DNA from: Rhodococcus oxybenzonivorans
Lineage (GTDB): Bacteria; Actinomycetota; Actinomycetes; Mycobacteriales; Mycobacteriaceae
Assembly: GCF_003130705.1 (NCBI RefSeq)
Contig: NZ_CP021354.1
Span: 2,108,001 to 2,172,000, forward strand
DNA: 64,000 nucleotides
Direction of reading: 5' to 3'
In this document: piece by piece, positions 42,531-51,275 of the stretch
Position numbering within the stretch: the first letter of the stretch is position 1
How the letters are laid out: every line of letters begins with the position of its first letter
Notes under the pieces: generated by a model
Told to the model about the DNA's origin: nothing
Database searches by the model: none
What the model saw: only the letters and a program-made list of their open reading frames with translations
Program-made: the position numbers and the translations under genes

Positions 42531-44105
42531 ATGACTACCACGATCGGTGACCGGCCCCACGCCGCACGAGCGCCCGAGCGGCGACGGCATCTGTTCTCCC
42601 GTGCACTCGCGGGAGTGATCGCCGCCGGTGTCGTTCTCGCGGTCGGTGAACTCATGTCGGTGCTGATCGACCAGAACAGCTCGCCCTTCTATGCAGTGGG
42701 TTCCACCACGGTCGACCGCAGTCCGGCCTGGGCGCGCGAGTTCGCCATTTCGACGTTCGGAACGAACGACAAGCCGGCGCTCTTCGCGGGGATGACACTG
42801 CTGATCGTGTTGCTTGCCGCAGCGGCAGGCATCGTCGAGCGACCGCGCGCCCCCTTCGGCAGTGCCATCCTCGGAATTCTGGGCGCAGTCGGCGTATTTG
42901 CCGCCACACAACGCCCGAGCGCCTCGTGGGTCTACGCGGTGCCGACGCTCGCAGGGGTCGCGGCCGGAATCGTCGTACTCCGCATCTTGACGGCGGCGGC
43001 GCAGATGCCGGAAGGGGCCGATGGTGCGGATTCGCGGATGCCCCGCCGAAGGTTTCTCGTGCTCGCGGCCACTGCTGCTGCGGCGGCAGCGGCGGCGGGA
43101 GCTGTCGGACGGTATCTGGGCCAGCAGATCGCCGGGGCCATCGACAACCGTCGGAATTTCGCGATTCCCTCGGTCGCGGACAAGGCGTCTCCGATCGCTC
43201 CGGGAACCGACATCGGCGTACCGGGGGCCACCCCGTTCGTCACCGCGAACGACGAGTTCTACCGCATCGACACCGCGCTGCGTGTCCCGCGGATGACGAC
43301 GGACAACTGGGAGCTGCACATCCACGGAATGGTGGACCGGGAACTCACCCTCACGTGGAACGACCTCGTTGCACGGACCCCGGTCGAACGGATTATCACG
43401 TTGACGTGCGTGTCCAACGAGGTCGGGGGAGTCCTCGCCGGCAACGCCACCTGGATCGGGTACCCGATCAGGGATCTCCTCGACGAGGTGGGCGTCGGTG
43501 CCGAGGCCGACATGCTGCTCTCGACGAGTATCGACGGCTTCACCGCAGGTACCCCGATCGAAGCATTGCGCGACGGTCGCGACGCAATTCTCGCGGTGGC
43601 GATGAACGGTGAGCCCTTGCCGTTCGAGCACGGCTACCCCGTGCGCCAGGTGGTGCCCGGTCTCTACGGTTACGTCTCCGCCACCAAATGGGTGGTGGAT
43701 TGGGAGTTCACCCGCTTCGACGCGGCCGAGGCGTACTGGACGCAGCGGGGGTGGGCCGAGAAGGCACCGATCAAGACCGCCTCCCGCATCGACGTGCCGG
43801 CTCCCTTCGCGCCCTTGGTACCGGGTCCGGTACTGGTCGCTGGAACCGCCTGGGCGCAGCGCCGAGGAATCGAGACGGTGGAAGTGCGGGTAGACAACGG
43901 CCCGTGGGAAAAAGCTGCGCTCGCACAGCAATACACCATCGACACCTGGCGTCAATGGACCTGGGAATGGCAGGCGACACCGGGCCTGCACACACTGCAA
44001 GTGCGGGCGACGGACCTCAGCGGCAACGTACAGGTCGAGGAACGGACGCCGCCGATTCCAGGCGGCGCCACCGGGTGGCACACACGCTCGTTCACGGTGT
44101 CCTGA
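42531..44105 (+). CDS. Membrane-anchored sulfite oxidase-type molybdopterin oxidoreductase
   Basis: A 524-residue protein. Four hydrophobic helices in the first 155 residues, then a Tat-like MPRRRFLVLAATAAAAAAAAG segment (170-190) that is either a fifth helix or export signal. The catalytic molybdopterin domain follows (about 230-430) with cofactor-binding Cys293 in LTCVSNEVGG, and a Mo-Co dimerisation domain at the end (VRVDNGPWEKAALA). Family members oxidise sulfite or related substrates on the outer side of the membrane. No haem domain is present, so an external electron acceptor is needed. ATG at 42531 with AAAGGAG upstream. The C-terminus converges with the nuclease lipoprotein gene (5 bases). 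Confidence 0.88.
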   Translation: MTTTIGDRPHAARAPERRRHLFSRALAGVIAAGVVLAVGELMSVLIDQNSSPFYAVGSTTVDRSPAWAREFAISTFGTNDKPALFAGMTLLIVLLAAAAGIVERPRAPFGSAILGILGAVGVFAATQRPSASWVYAVPTLAGVAAGIVVLRILTAAAQMPEGADGADSRMPRRRFLVLAATAAAAAAAAGAVGRYLGQQIAGAIDNRRNFAIPSVADKASPIAPGTDIGVPGATPFVTANDEFYRIDTALRVPRMTTDNWELHIHGMVDRELTLTWNDLVARTPVERIITLTCVSNEVGGVLAGNATWIGYPIRDLLDEVGVGAEADMLLSTSIDGFTAGTPIEALRDGRDAILAVAMNGEPLPFEHGYPVRQVVPGLYGYVSATKWVVDWEFTRFDAAEAYWTQRGWAEKAPIKTASRIDVPAPFAPLVPGPVLVAGTAWAQRRGIETVEVRVDNGPWEKAALAQQYTIDTWRQWTWEWQATPGLHTLQVRATDLSGNVQVEERTPPIPGGATGWHTRSFTVS

Positions 44106-44110
44106 GGAGC

Positions 44111-44806
44111 TCACGGACACCTTTCCGCCACATCGGCGAGTGCCTTCCGGTCGGCGACTGTGACAGGAAGGCCGTACTCGACGGCGACGCTGAGATACTT
44201 GCCCGCATAGAAGCAGTGATACGCGGGATTCGGCGGAAGCCAGTCGCCGGGAGTCTGGTCTCCCTTGTCCTGGTTGTCGTCGCCGTTGACGGCCAGCAAT
44301 TCGAACATCACGTCGTTGGCGAACCGTATTCGGCGCTCCAGTGGCCACGTGGACGCACCCATGTCCCAGGCCGCGGCCAACGGGTAGACGTGGTCGATCT
44401 GCACGGCCTTGGCGTCGCTGCGGTCGAAGGTGACGAGATCGCCGGAGTACGGGTCCGCGAGGACCCCGCTCAGCACGACACACTCCCGGGTGCCGTCCCG
44501 GAACGACACCGATCGCAGGTCGGTGGCCAGCACGTTGTTGCGGGTGTCGCATCCGTCGTGCCCCGCTGGAGCGCTCTGGGCGTCTGTCCACGCCGGACCG
44601 AAGACGCACTGTTCCTTGCCTGAGCACCCGCGTTGGTACCCACCCGGGTGCGGGCGGGACTCGACCGTCTCGACCTGTGCCAGCAACTGTTCGATATGCT
44701 CGCGCGGCGGACTGCCGGGCGCCGGGCCCGGCCCGCTCAGATCGAGGATCGATACCCCGCAGCCACTGACCGCAAGAGCCCACAGCACGACATACAGAAC
44801 CCTCAT
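44111..44806 (-). CDS. Secreted HNH/DUF1524-type nuclease-like lipoprotein
   Basis: A 231-residue predicted lipoprotein (lipobox AVSGC, Cys16). Mid-protein cysteines (CSGKEQC, GCDTRNN, TRECV) suggest disulfides. The nuclease core is QIDHVYPLAAAWDMGA with catalytic His139, followed by RRIRFANDVMFELLAVNGDDNQDKGD, the pattern of secreted HNH (DUF1524/GmrSD C-terminal) proteins of actinobacteria. It may degrade extracellular nucleic acid. Start at 44806 chosen for the signal peptide; the frame runs on to 44962. The biological use (nutrient, defence or competition) is unknown. Confidence 0.83.
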   Translation of the reverse strand: MRVLYVVLWALAVSGCGVSILDLSGPGPAPGSPPREHIEQLLAQVETVESRPHPGGYQRGCSGKEQCVFGPAWTDAQSAPAGHDGCDTRNNVLATDLRSVSFRDGTRECVVLSGVLADPYSGDLVTFDRSDAKAVQIDHVYPLAAAWDMGASTWPLERRIRFANDVMFELLAVNGDDNQDKGDQTPGDWLPPNPAYHCFYAGKYLSVAVEYGLPVTVADRKALADVAERCP

Positions 44807-44874
44807 TGCGTCCCCCCGGCGCTCGACGAGTGTCCGAACCGTCGACCCGCAGTATCGCGCGGGCCACCGACACG

Positions 44875-45192
44875 TCAGGTGAAGGGTAACTGCACGGCGG
44901 CGATCGAGGACAGGTGGGCACCGTCGTGCCCGATCACCCACGACCCACCACTCTCTCGGCACTCCGCCAGGACGTCGAGGGTGCGGAGGAGGAAGAAGAT
45001 GGCTTCGCTGGGGACCGGCGTGATGGCAAGTTGATGCGCCTCACCGTGTTTCATCCCGTCGAGCCAGACGCCGGACTGCCCGTCGAGGCGGATCGTCACG
45101 ATGTGCGTTGCGTCGACGAATGCATACTTCCGCTGCTCCCACGGGGTGGTGAGTGCGTATCCCTGCTCGAGAACCTGAATGAGGATGCTCAT
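44875..45192 (-). CDS. Hypothetical protein, 105 residues
   Basis: A soluble, mixed-charge protein: ILIQVLEQGYALTTPWEQRKYAFVDATHI, RLDGQSGVWLDGMKHGEAH, IFFLLRTLDVLAEC. No signal peptide or recognised domain. It lies 68 bases upstream of the nuclease lipoprotein gene and 120 bases downstream of the EAL/DICT gene on the same strand. The alternating hydrophobic pattern suggests an alpha/beta fold of the immunity/chaperone size class, but nothing more can be said. Confidence 0.55.
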   Translation of the reverse strand: MSILIQVLEQGYALTTPWEQRKYAFVDATHIVTIRLDGQSGVWLDGMKHGEAHQLAITPVPSEAIFFLLRTLDVLAECRESGGSWVIGHDGAHLSSIAAVQLPFT

Positions 45193-45312
45193 GGGCCGAC
45201 TCCGAGTCTCCGGCGTGGCGGGCGGACAAGTTCCAGCATCTCACCTGCCGCCTGCACGACGCCATGGCCCGGGCGGCGGAAATGTCGACACGGCGCTCGA
45301 CCTCCGGCCGCT

Positions 45313-46581
45313 CTACCCGGCACTACTCGGATCGGCGGTGAACCGGTCGAGGACGGCGCGCGCACATCGCACGACCGTCGAGCGGTCGTAGGAGACCACG
45401 TAGTCGAATTCGCGTTCCGAATCTGCCTCTCCGCGGTGAAGATCCACGGCGGAGAGAACGCAACAGAAGTGGGGGCCCAGTACCACGACGTTCCACTCCT
45501 CCACCAGCTCATCGTCCGCCGCGAGGGGAGCCTGATGAATGCCCTCGTCCACCGTGTGACCCATGCCGACGCCGTACACACCTGCGTAGGCGATCCGGCT
45601 CGCCATGTTCTGCCAACGGGTACGCGTCCGGTCGGTGAAGTGCTCGGCGCGCTGGAAGGTTGCCAGCACCAGGGTTTCGGGCCCCGCGGCGGCGGCGTGC
45701 GTCTCGAGGGTGGTGCTCATGGTCACCAGGAGTCGCTTGAGACTCTGGACAGCGGTGCGCCCGGAGGAGGCGATGGCGTGTGGTGAGCGCGAGTCGTGGT
45801 CGGGAGTGTTCCAGGTCGGCGCCGGCGGGAACGGCTCGACAGTCGCGGAATCCGGCCTCGACGCCGGGGCCGACTCGATGTCCTCGAGATGCTCGCCGAC
45901 CCCGTACGTCGCTCCCAGGCTGAGCGCACGCCGGCGCTGCACCTCGGTGCCCACTCCGGTGGCGACCACCACAGCGCCGGAACTCTCCACGCGTGCAGCC
46001 ACCGCATGCGCGGTGCGGGCGATGTCCGAGTCCGGGCGACGCGTGATCATGGCGGGCGCGAGGAGGATGATGTCCGGCTCGATCAGTGACAGCAGTGCGA
46101 TGGCTGCGGGGTGGGTGCCTACCTCGTCCACAGCGATGAGCCTTCCGCGGCCGCGTGCATCCGCGACGGCCCGCAGTGCGCGGGACGGATCGGCACTGAA
46201 TATCGCGGCGGTGACCACGACGATCTCTCTGCGCAGGCACCCGGCATCGGCTGCGCGGTTCTCCAGGCCGGGGAGGGAGTCGAGGTCGATCGACACCAGT
46301 ACGGGAACGCCGTCCGCTGTTACCGTACCGGCGACGTCCCAGGTGAGATGGTCGAGCTCACGCTTCTCGTTCATGGCCCGGGCCACGGTCCGCAGTGCTT
46401 CGGGGGTCGCGAGTGGGCCTTCCACGGGCCCGCGCAGCTGCACCTCGAGAGCGGCCAGCGCCCCATTGTCCAGGCGTCGCACGGCCGCCGTGTACGGCGA
46501 GACTGCCAGTCCGCCCACTTCAGCATTGTCGACGGACCGGTCAGGATTGTCGACGGACTGGTCAGGGGCGAGAACGAACAT
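45313..46581 (-). CDS. Degenerate EAL plus DICT-like sensory protein
   Basis: A 422-residue protein. Residues about 30-240 follow the EAL barrel order (AALEVQLRG, VSIDLDSLPG, GRLIAVDEVGTHPAAIALL, DIILLAPAMI, VVATGVGTEVQRRRALSLGATYGVG). The catalytic Glu-Ala-Leu motif is replaced by EVQLRG and acidic metal ligands are not all kept, so c-di-GMP hydrolysis is doubtful; it may be a binding or regulatory module. Residues about 265-410 match the DICT domain that accompanies EAL, GGDEF and two-component proteins. No transmembrane segment. A pair of 17-base direct repeats 21 bases apart lies 54 bases upstream. Confidence 0.72.
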   Translation of the reverse strand: MFVLAPDQSVDNPDRSVDNAEVGGLAVSPYTAAVRRLDNGALAALEVQLRGPVEGPLATPEALRTVARAMNEKRELDHLTWDVAGTVTADGVPVLVSIDLDSLPGLENRAADAGCLRREIVVVTAAIFSADPSRALRAVADARGRGRLIAVDEVGTHPAAIALLSLIEPDIILLAPAMITRRPDSDIARTAHAVAARVESSGAVVVATGVGTEVQRRRALSLGATYGVGEHLEDIESAPASRPDSATVEPFPPAPTWNTPDHDSRSPHAIASSGRTAVQSLKRLLVTMSTTLETHAAAAGPETLVLATFQRAEHFTDRTRTRWQNMASRIAYAGVYGVGMGHTVDEGIHQAPLAADDELVEEWNVVVLGPHFCCVLSAVDLHRGEADSEREFDYVVSYDRSTVVRCARAVLDRFTADPSSAG

Positions 46582-46634
46582 GCCGCGATTCTCGCACTCG
46601 TGAACGTGCGCCGCAGCAGGGCACGGAGATCGCC

Positions 46635-46672
46635 GTTACCGTTCCGTGACTATTCGTTATCGCTTCGTGACT
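46635..46672. promoter_or_regulatory. Two 17-base direct repeats with 21-base period
   Basis: GTTACCGTTCCGTGACT (46635-46651) and GTTATCGCTTCGTGACT (46656-46672) differ at three positions and are spaced exactly two helical turns apart. They lie between the divergent EAL/DICT gene (start 46581) and the next rightward gene (start 46756), so a dimeric regulator could bind the same face of the DNA. Confidence 0.5.
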
Positions 46673-46755
46673 TTGTGGTCGCCGCCGCGACATGAGCGGC
46701 GGCAACGATCAGGACAGCGTCGTACGGTTTGGTCTCAGTAGAAAAGGTGGCGAAC

Positions 46756-47139
46756 ATGAGTGACTCACCGAAAATCGGGCGTTACCACGATGCTCTCCTC
46801 GCTCTCACCCTGGCGACAGATCGACCCGCACGCCTCGCCGAGACGGCGGCAGGTGTAGGTGTGCGCGTCGATCTGACGCTCGGCTGTCACCTCCTGGCGA
46901 TCGCCACGGCCGACGGCGCCCTGCGGGATGCCGACGCCGATGGTGGCTGGACGGTGCACTTCGTCGGCCGCGGATCGGTCGACGCCGAAGAACCACTCGT
47001 CACCGTGCACGGCGACTGGCTCGTCGATGCGGTCGACCAGGTCTTGGCCCGAGTCGGTGCGCTCGACGGCCGGCAGTTGTGCCGCCCGACCCACAGCCGG
47101 TCCACACGCTGGCCCTCCGCCGCTCGCGAAGCTGTCTGA
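46756..47139 (+). CDS. Hypothetical protein, 127 residues
   Basis: A soluble protein opening MSDSPKIGRYHDALLALTLATDRPA, with VDLTLGCHLLAIATADGALRDADADGGW and VDAEEPLVTVHGDWLVDAVDQVLARVG. The alternating strands and helices suggest a small alpha/beta domain. The Arg/Ser-rich tail (THSRSTRW) may be unstructured. ATG at 46756 with AAGGTG upstream is preferred over 46729. It is divergent from the EAL/DICT gene and shares its repeat-bearing upstream region, so they may be co-regulated. No family recognised. Confidence 0.6.
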   Translation: MSDSPKIGRYHDALLALTLATDRPARLAETAAGVGVRVDLTLGCHLLAIATADGALRDADADGGWTVHFVGRGSVDAEEPLVTVHGDWLVDAVDQVLARVGALDGRQLCRPTHSRSTRWPSAAREAV

Positions 47140-47163
47140 CGGGACGAGCCGAGCGACGGGCGA

Positions 47164-48072
47164 CTAACCCACCTCGATCACGACCTTGCCCGCGGCGTGG
47201 CCGGACTCGACCAGCGCCAGTGCCTCACCCGCCTGCTCGAGCTGGAAGCGGTGGGTGACCCGCGGGTCCAGGACACCGGAGGCCACCAGGGCAGCCAATT
47301 CGGCGAAGACTGCGGTGGTGCGTCTGCGTTCCACGCTCGAACCGCCGAGATCACGGGCAGCGAGCGGGTCGCCGACGCTGACGATAGCGGCCGGATCTAG
47401 GACGAGCCGGGCCGCTTCGGCCAGCGCGTCGCCCCCGACCAGGTCGAATACGGCATCGACCGGCTCCGATATCCGTGTCGCCAAACCGGCGCCGGACTCG
47501 ACCCACTCCGCGCCGAGCGACTCGACCACGTCACGCTTACTCCGGCTCGCGACTGCGAGAACACTGACGCCCCGGGCTGCCGCCAATTGCAGCGCAGCGA
47601 CCCCGACGCCGCCGCCGGCACCGATCACGAGTAAACGGCTTCCTGCGGGCAGGTTCAGCGTGGACATCGCGTCGTAGGCGGTGCCTGCTGCCACGGGAAG
47701 GGTGGCGGCGTCGGCGAAGGAGACGGACCCGGGCTTGTGTGCCGTCGACGACGCATTCAGCATCGTGTGATCGGTGTACCCGCCGTAACCGGTGGCCGTC
47801 GCTCCGAACACGGCATCGCCGACCGCGAAGTCGGCGACCCGAGGACCGACCGCGGTGACCACTCCCGCCACCTCGCGGCCCAGCACCGCCGGAAGCGTGA
47901 CGGGCACGGTGTCCTTGCGGGTACCTGCCCGCACCTTCCAATCGGCGGGATTCACCCCGGCCGCGTGCACAGCCACCTGCAGCTGTCCGGGGCCCGGGAA
48001 CGGGACGGCAACGTCGAAGAACTGCTGGGTTTCGGGGCCGCCGTACTCGCGGAAGCCGTATGCGGTGCTCAC
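47164..48072 (-). CDS. NADPH:quinone reductase-like zinc-free MDR oxidoreductase
   Basis: A 302-residue medium-chain dehydrogenase/reductase of the quinone oxidoreductase (QOR) group. PADWKVRAGTRKDTVPVTLPAVLGREVAGVVTAVG forms the substrate domain. The NADPH loop is IGAGGGVGVAALQLAAARG. There are no zinc-ligand cysteines. It reduces quinones or enoyl-type substrates using NADPH in the cytoplasm. A GC-rich hairpin lies between it and the upstream microprotein gene, so it is probably a separate unit. Confidence 0.88.
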   Translation of the reverse strand: MSTAYGFREYGGPETQQFFDVAVPFPGPGQLQVAVHAAGVNPADWKVRAGTRKDTVPVTLPAVLGREVAGVVTAVGPRVADFAVGDAVFGATATGYGGYTDHTMLNASSTAHKPGSVSFADAATLPVAAGTAYDAMSTLNLPAGSRLLVIGAGGGVGVAALQLAAARGVSVLAVASRSKRDVVESLGAEWVESGAGLATRISEPVDAVFDLVGGDALAEAARLVLDPAAIVSVGDPLAARDLGGSSVERRRTTAVFAELAALVASGVLDPRVTHRFQLEQAGEALALVESGHAAGKVVIEVG

Positions 48073-48120
48073 GCCTCAACTCCTATCACGGACGGCGCGT
48101 TCGCGGATCGGGCACGACGA

Positions 48121-48145
48121 AGCCCGCCGGGCATCCCGACGGGCT
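48121..48145 (-). terminator. Hairpin after the 41-residue microprotein gene
   Basis: Plus-strand AGCCCGCCGGG, CAT, CCCGACGGGCT. Read as leftward RNA the single mismatch is a G-U pair, giving an uninterrupted 11-pair stem; read rightward it is C-A. That polarity fits termination of the leftward gene ending at 48159. Confidence 0.65.
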
Positions 48146-48158
48146 CATTGTCGACAGG

Positions 48159-48284
48159 TCAGGAGCTGCCGAACAGGCCGCCCAACGATCCTGTGCCGCC
48201 CCCGCCGCCACCCTCGCCGCCCATCAAGGGTCCGAGCGCCTCGAGCAGGGCGAGCAAGCCTTCGAGCATCTGTGCAAAGTCCAT
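48159..48284 (-). CDS. Candidate 41-residue microprotein
   Basis: A short ORF with a strong GGAGG element 5 bases before the ATG. The product begins MDFAQMLEGLLALLEALGPLM, an amphipathic leucine-rich helix, followed by a glycine-rich linker (GGEGGGGGGTGSLGG) and the tail LFGSS. The helix is acidic on one side and could bind a partner or membrane. A dedicated hairpin follows. The gene is divergent from the SNF2 helicase by 156 bases. No homolog is recalled. The ribosome site, coding length and terminator polarity make it more than a chance ORF. Confidence 0.55.
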   Translation of the reverse strand: MDFAQMLEGLLALLEALGPLMGGEGGGGGGTGSLGGLFGSS

Positions 48285-48440
48285 GTCTTCCTCCGATCAC
48301 TGCAGTGGTTCCGGCAGCGATCCGTGGTGCGCTTCGGCGCGGACAGCCGCCACCCCGTTCATCGGTCCGGCACCGGCCACGGTTACACCGAAAATGCAGG
48401 GACTTCGGATGCTGTCGGCTCCGCCTGATTGGATGGGTCC

Positions 48441-51275
48441 ATGCTGCACGGTCTCTGGACACCCGGTTCGGGACTCATGCTGTGGGTCGAGGACCGGGAT
48501 CTCGTGGCCGAGGAGTCCGCCGCCGATGCTGTCGGCCGGGTATTGCAGCGCAAGTTCCGGCACCATGTCAAGGTGCCGATGCCGGCGCCCTCGGGTCCGG
48601 AGCTGGTCGAGTGGCCGGCGGTGGCTTTGGCCCCGCCCGATGCCGCGGGGTTCCTGCTGGCGGTGTCGCCGTGGGATTCGCGGATCGCCGGCGATTTGCG
48701 ATACCTCGCCCATACGGTGCGCGGAATCGAGCGATGGGCGCGTGCCGGTCGGGTGGTCCCCGAGACGCATCGTGCGGAGGGCACATGGTGGCCGCGTTGG
48801 CGACTGCTCGGCGGTGAACGACAGCGTGCCTGGCTGACCGAACTCACTGTCGCGATGCCGCCGGTGCAGCGCCACGGGAGCGGCGCCCGCTCCGTGCTGG
48901 ACGACCTCGTCACCGAACTCACCGACCCGATCACCCGTCACGTTCTCGGGAACCGCCCGCTCGACGGTCGGCGCAGCCATCCGCCGCATCCGTTCCTCGC
49001 CGCGCTCGTGCACGGCGATTCCTACGAAGAGGGAACGCCGCAACTGTCCGGTTCGCTCGACCGCTGGCGTGACAGTCTCACAGTGGACGAGCCCGAACTG
49101 GTGTTGCGCCTGCTCGAACCGGACGACGCCGACGTCGAGGGGGACTGGGATCCGGACACCGCCCTGTGGCGGCTGGAGGTGTGCCTGCGTCCGGAAGGCG
49201 AAGCCCCGGTTCCGATTCCCCTGCACCACACGGACGCGAGCCGCCTCCAGATCGGTGTCCGCAAATTGACGGAGGCCGTGTCGGCGTATCCGCGACTGCA
49301 GGACGTGCCGAGCGACCCCGACAGCCTCGATCTGTTCCTCCCTACCGCGGTAGTGATCGACCTGGTGGGGCATGGTGCGGTCGCGTTGAAGGAAAAGGGC
49401 ATCAGCCTGTTGCTGCCTAGGGCCTGGAGTGTGGCATCTCCGTCCATGCGGTTGCGGGTCAGTTCGCCGGGAACCCCGGCGAGCGCGGAGAACCGGTCGG
49501 TCGGCAAGGACCAGTTGGTGCAGTACGACTGGGAGCTGGCGCTCGGGGACACCGTCCTGACGGCCGCCGAAATGACTCGATTGGTCAATTCCAAGAGCGA
49601 TCTGGTGCGGCTGCGCGGTGAATGGGTGCGGGCCGATTCCGAAGTGCTCGCTCGCGCGGCACGCTACGTGACGGAACGGCAGGGAAGTGGCGACCGTGCC
49701 ATCGTCGACTTGATCAAAGACCTTATTGCCGATGATCTCTCGCGCCTTCCGGTGGACGAGGTGACGGCGAGCGGGTGGGCTGCCGCGTTACTCGAAGGCG
49801 ACGTGCAGCCGGAGCAGGTTCCGGTCCCCGATCGGCTGGACGCCATCTTGCGGCCGTATCAGCAGCGGGGGCTCGACTGGCTGGCGTTCATGAGCAGGCT
49901 CGGACTGGGGGCCGTCCTCGCCGATGACATGGGCCTGGGTAAGACCCTGCAACTGCTGGCGTTGCTGGCGCACGAGAACGCGCCTTCGCCGACGCTTCTG
50001 GTGTGCCCGATGTCCGTGGTCGGCAACTGGCAACGAGAGGCGGCCCGCTTCGTTCCGACCCTGCGTGTGCATGTCCACCACGGCCCGCAACGGCTGACCG
50101 GTGAGGAGCTGACGGCTGCGGTCGGTGCGAGTGACCTGGTGATCACCACGTACGCGTTGCTGGCACGCGACCTCGCGCAGTTGAAGGAACAGCAGTGGCG
50201 CCGGGTGGTGCTCGACGAGGCGCAGCACATCAAGAACTCGAAAACGTCCCAGGCCAGGGCTGCCCGTAGTATCCCCGCTGCGCACCGGGTGGCGTTGACC
50301 GGCACACCCGTCGAGAACCGGCTCGACGAATTGCGTTCCATTCTCGATTTCGCGAATTCCGGCATCCTCGGCTCCGAGGCGATGTTCCGCAAACGCTTCG
50401 TCGTTCCGATCGAGCGGGAACAGGACGAGACCGCCGTGGCCCGGCTCCGGGCCGTCACGTCACCGTTCGTGCTCCGGCGGGTCAAAACCGATCCGGCGGT
50501 CATCGCCGACCTCCCCGACAAGTTCGAGATGACGGTGCGCGCCAATCTCACCGCAGAACAGGCGGCGCTGTATCGGGCGGTGGTCGACGACATGATGGCG
50601 CAGATCAAGGACAAGAAGGGGATGAAGCGCAAGGGTGCCGTGCTTGCCGCGCTGACCAAACTCAAGCAGGTGTGCAACCATCCTGCGCACTTTCTGCGGG
50701 ACGGGTCCGCGGTGACGCGCCGCGGTCAGCACCGGTCGGGAAAGCTCGGTCTTGTCGAGGACATCCTGGACTCCGTACTGGCCGACGGCGAGAAAGCGTT
50801 GCTGTTCACCCAGTTCCGCGAGTTCGGCGATCTCGTGGCACCGTACTTGTCGGAACGTTTCGGTACCGCCGTGCCGTTTCTGCACGGAGGCGTCACCAAA
50901 CAGAAGCGCGACGACATGGTGGCGGCATTCCAGGGTGACGGCGGACCGCCGATCATGCTGCTCTCACTCAAGGCGGGGGGTACCGGGCTCAACCTCACGG
51001 CGGCCAATCATGTCGTGCACCTCGACCGATGGTGGAATCCGGCAGTCGAGAACCAGGCCACCGACCGGGCGTTCCGCATCGGGCAGCGCCGAGACGTGCA
51101 GGTGCGGAAACTGGTGTGCGTGGGCACGCTCGAGGAACGGATCGACGCGATGATCGCGACCAAACAGGAGTTGGCTGATCTCGCGGTCGGAACCGGTGAG
51201 AATTGGGTGACGGAGATGAGCACCGAACAGCTCGGCGAGCTGCTGCGACTCGGCGACGAGGCGGTCGGCGAATGA
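48441..51275 (+). CDS. SNF2-family DEAD/DEAH helicase
   Basis: A 944-residue ATPase. The N-terminal half (to about 480) is the SNF2-associated actinobacterial region. The helicase core has Walker A DDMGLGKTLQ at about 493, DEAQ at about 592, TGTPVENRLDEL, and the C-terminal lobe motif RWWNPAVENQATDRAFRIGQ (motif VI). SNF2 proteins translocate on double-stranded DNA and remodel nucleoprotein. ATG at 48441 with GGATGGG just before it. Its stop overlaps the SWIM gene start (ATGA), so the two are produced together. Bacterial examples are linked to DNA damage or transcription recycling; this one's role is not known. Confidence 0.93.
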   Translation: MLHGLWTPGSGLMLWVEDRDLVAEESAADAVGRVLQRKFRHHVKVPMPAPSGPELVEWPAVALAPPDAAGFLLAVSPWDSRIAGDLRYLAHTVRGIERWARAGRVVPETHRAEGTWWPRWRLLGGERQRAWLTELTVAMPPVQRHGSGARSVLDDLVTELTDPITRHVLGNRPLDGRRSHPPHPFLAALVHGDSYEEGTPQLSGSLDRWRDSLTVDEPELVLRLLEPDDADVEGDWDPDTALWRLEVCLRPEGEAPVPIPLHHTDASRLQIGVRKLTEAVSAYPRLQDVPSDPDSLDLFLPTAVVIDLVGHGAVALKEKGISLLLPRAWSVASPSMRLRVSSPGTPASAENRSVGKDQLVQYDWELALGDTVLTAAEMTRLVNSKSDLVRLRGEWVRADSEVLARAARYVTERQGSGDRAIVDLIKDLIADDLSRLPVDEVTASGWAAALLEGDVQPEQVPVPDRLDAILRPYQQRGLDWLAFMSRLGLGAVLADDMGLGKTLQLLALLAHENAPSPTLLVCPMSVVGNWQREAARFVPTLRVHVHHGPQRLTGEELTAAVGASDLVITTYALLARDLAQLKEQQWRRVVLDEAQHIKNSKTSQARAARSIPAAHRVALTGTPVENRLDELRSILDFANSGILGSEAMFRKRFVVPIEREQDETAVARLRAVTSPFVLRRVKTDPAVIADLPDKFEMTVRANLTAEQAALYRAVVDDMMAQIKDKKGMKRKGAVLAALTKLKQVCNHPAHFLRDGSAVTRRGQHRSGKLGLVEDILDSVLADGEKALLFTQFREFGDLVAPYLSERFGTAVPFLHGGVTKQKRDDMVAAFQGDGGPPIMLLSLKAGGTGLNLTAANHVVHLDRWWNPAVENQATDRAFRIGQRRDVQVRKLVCVGTLEERIDAMIATKQELADLAVGTGENWVTEMSTEQLGELLRLGDEAVGE

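Noticed and set aside
41631..44921. An open minus-strand frame of over 1,000 codons antisense to the molybdoenzyme gene
   Set aside because: Only its last 271 codons match a protein family (shikimate dehydrogenase-like). The upstream part is Arg/Gly/Pro-rich shadow coding produced by the high third-position GC of the plus-strand gene.
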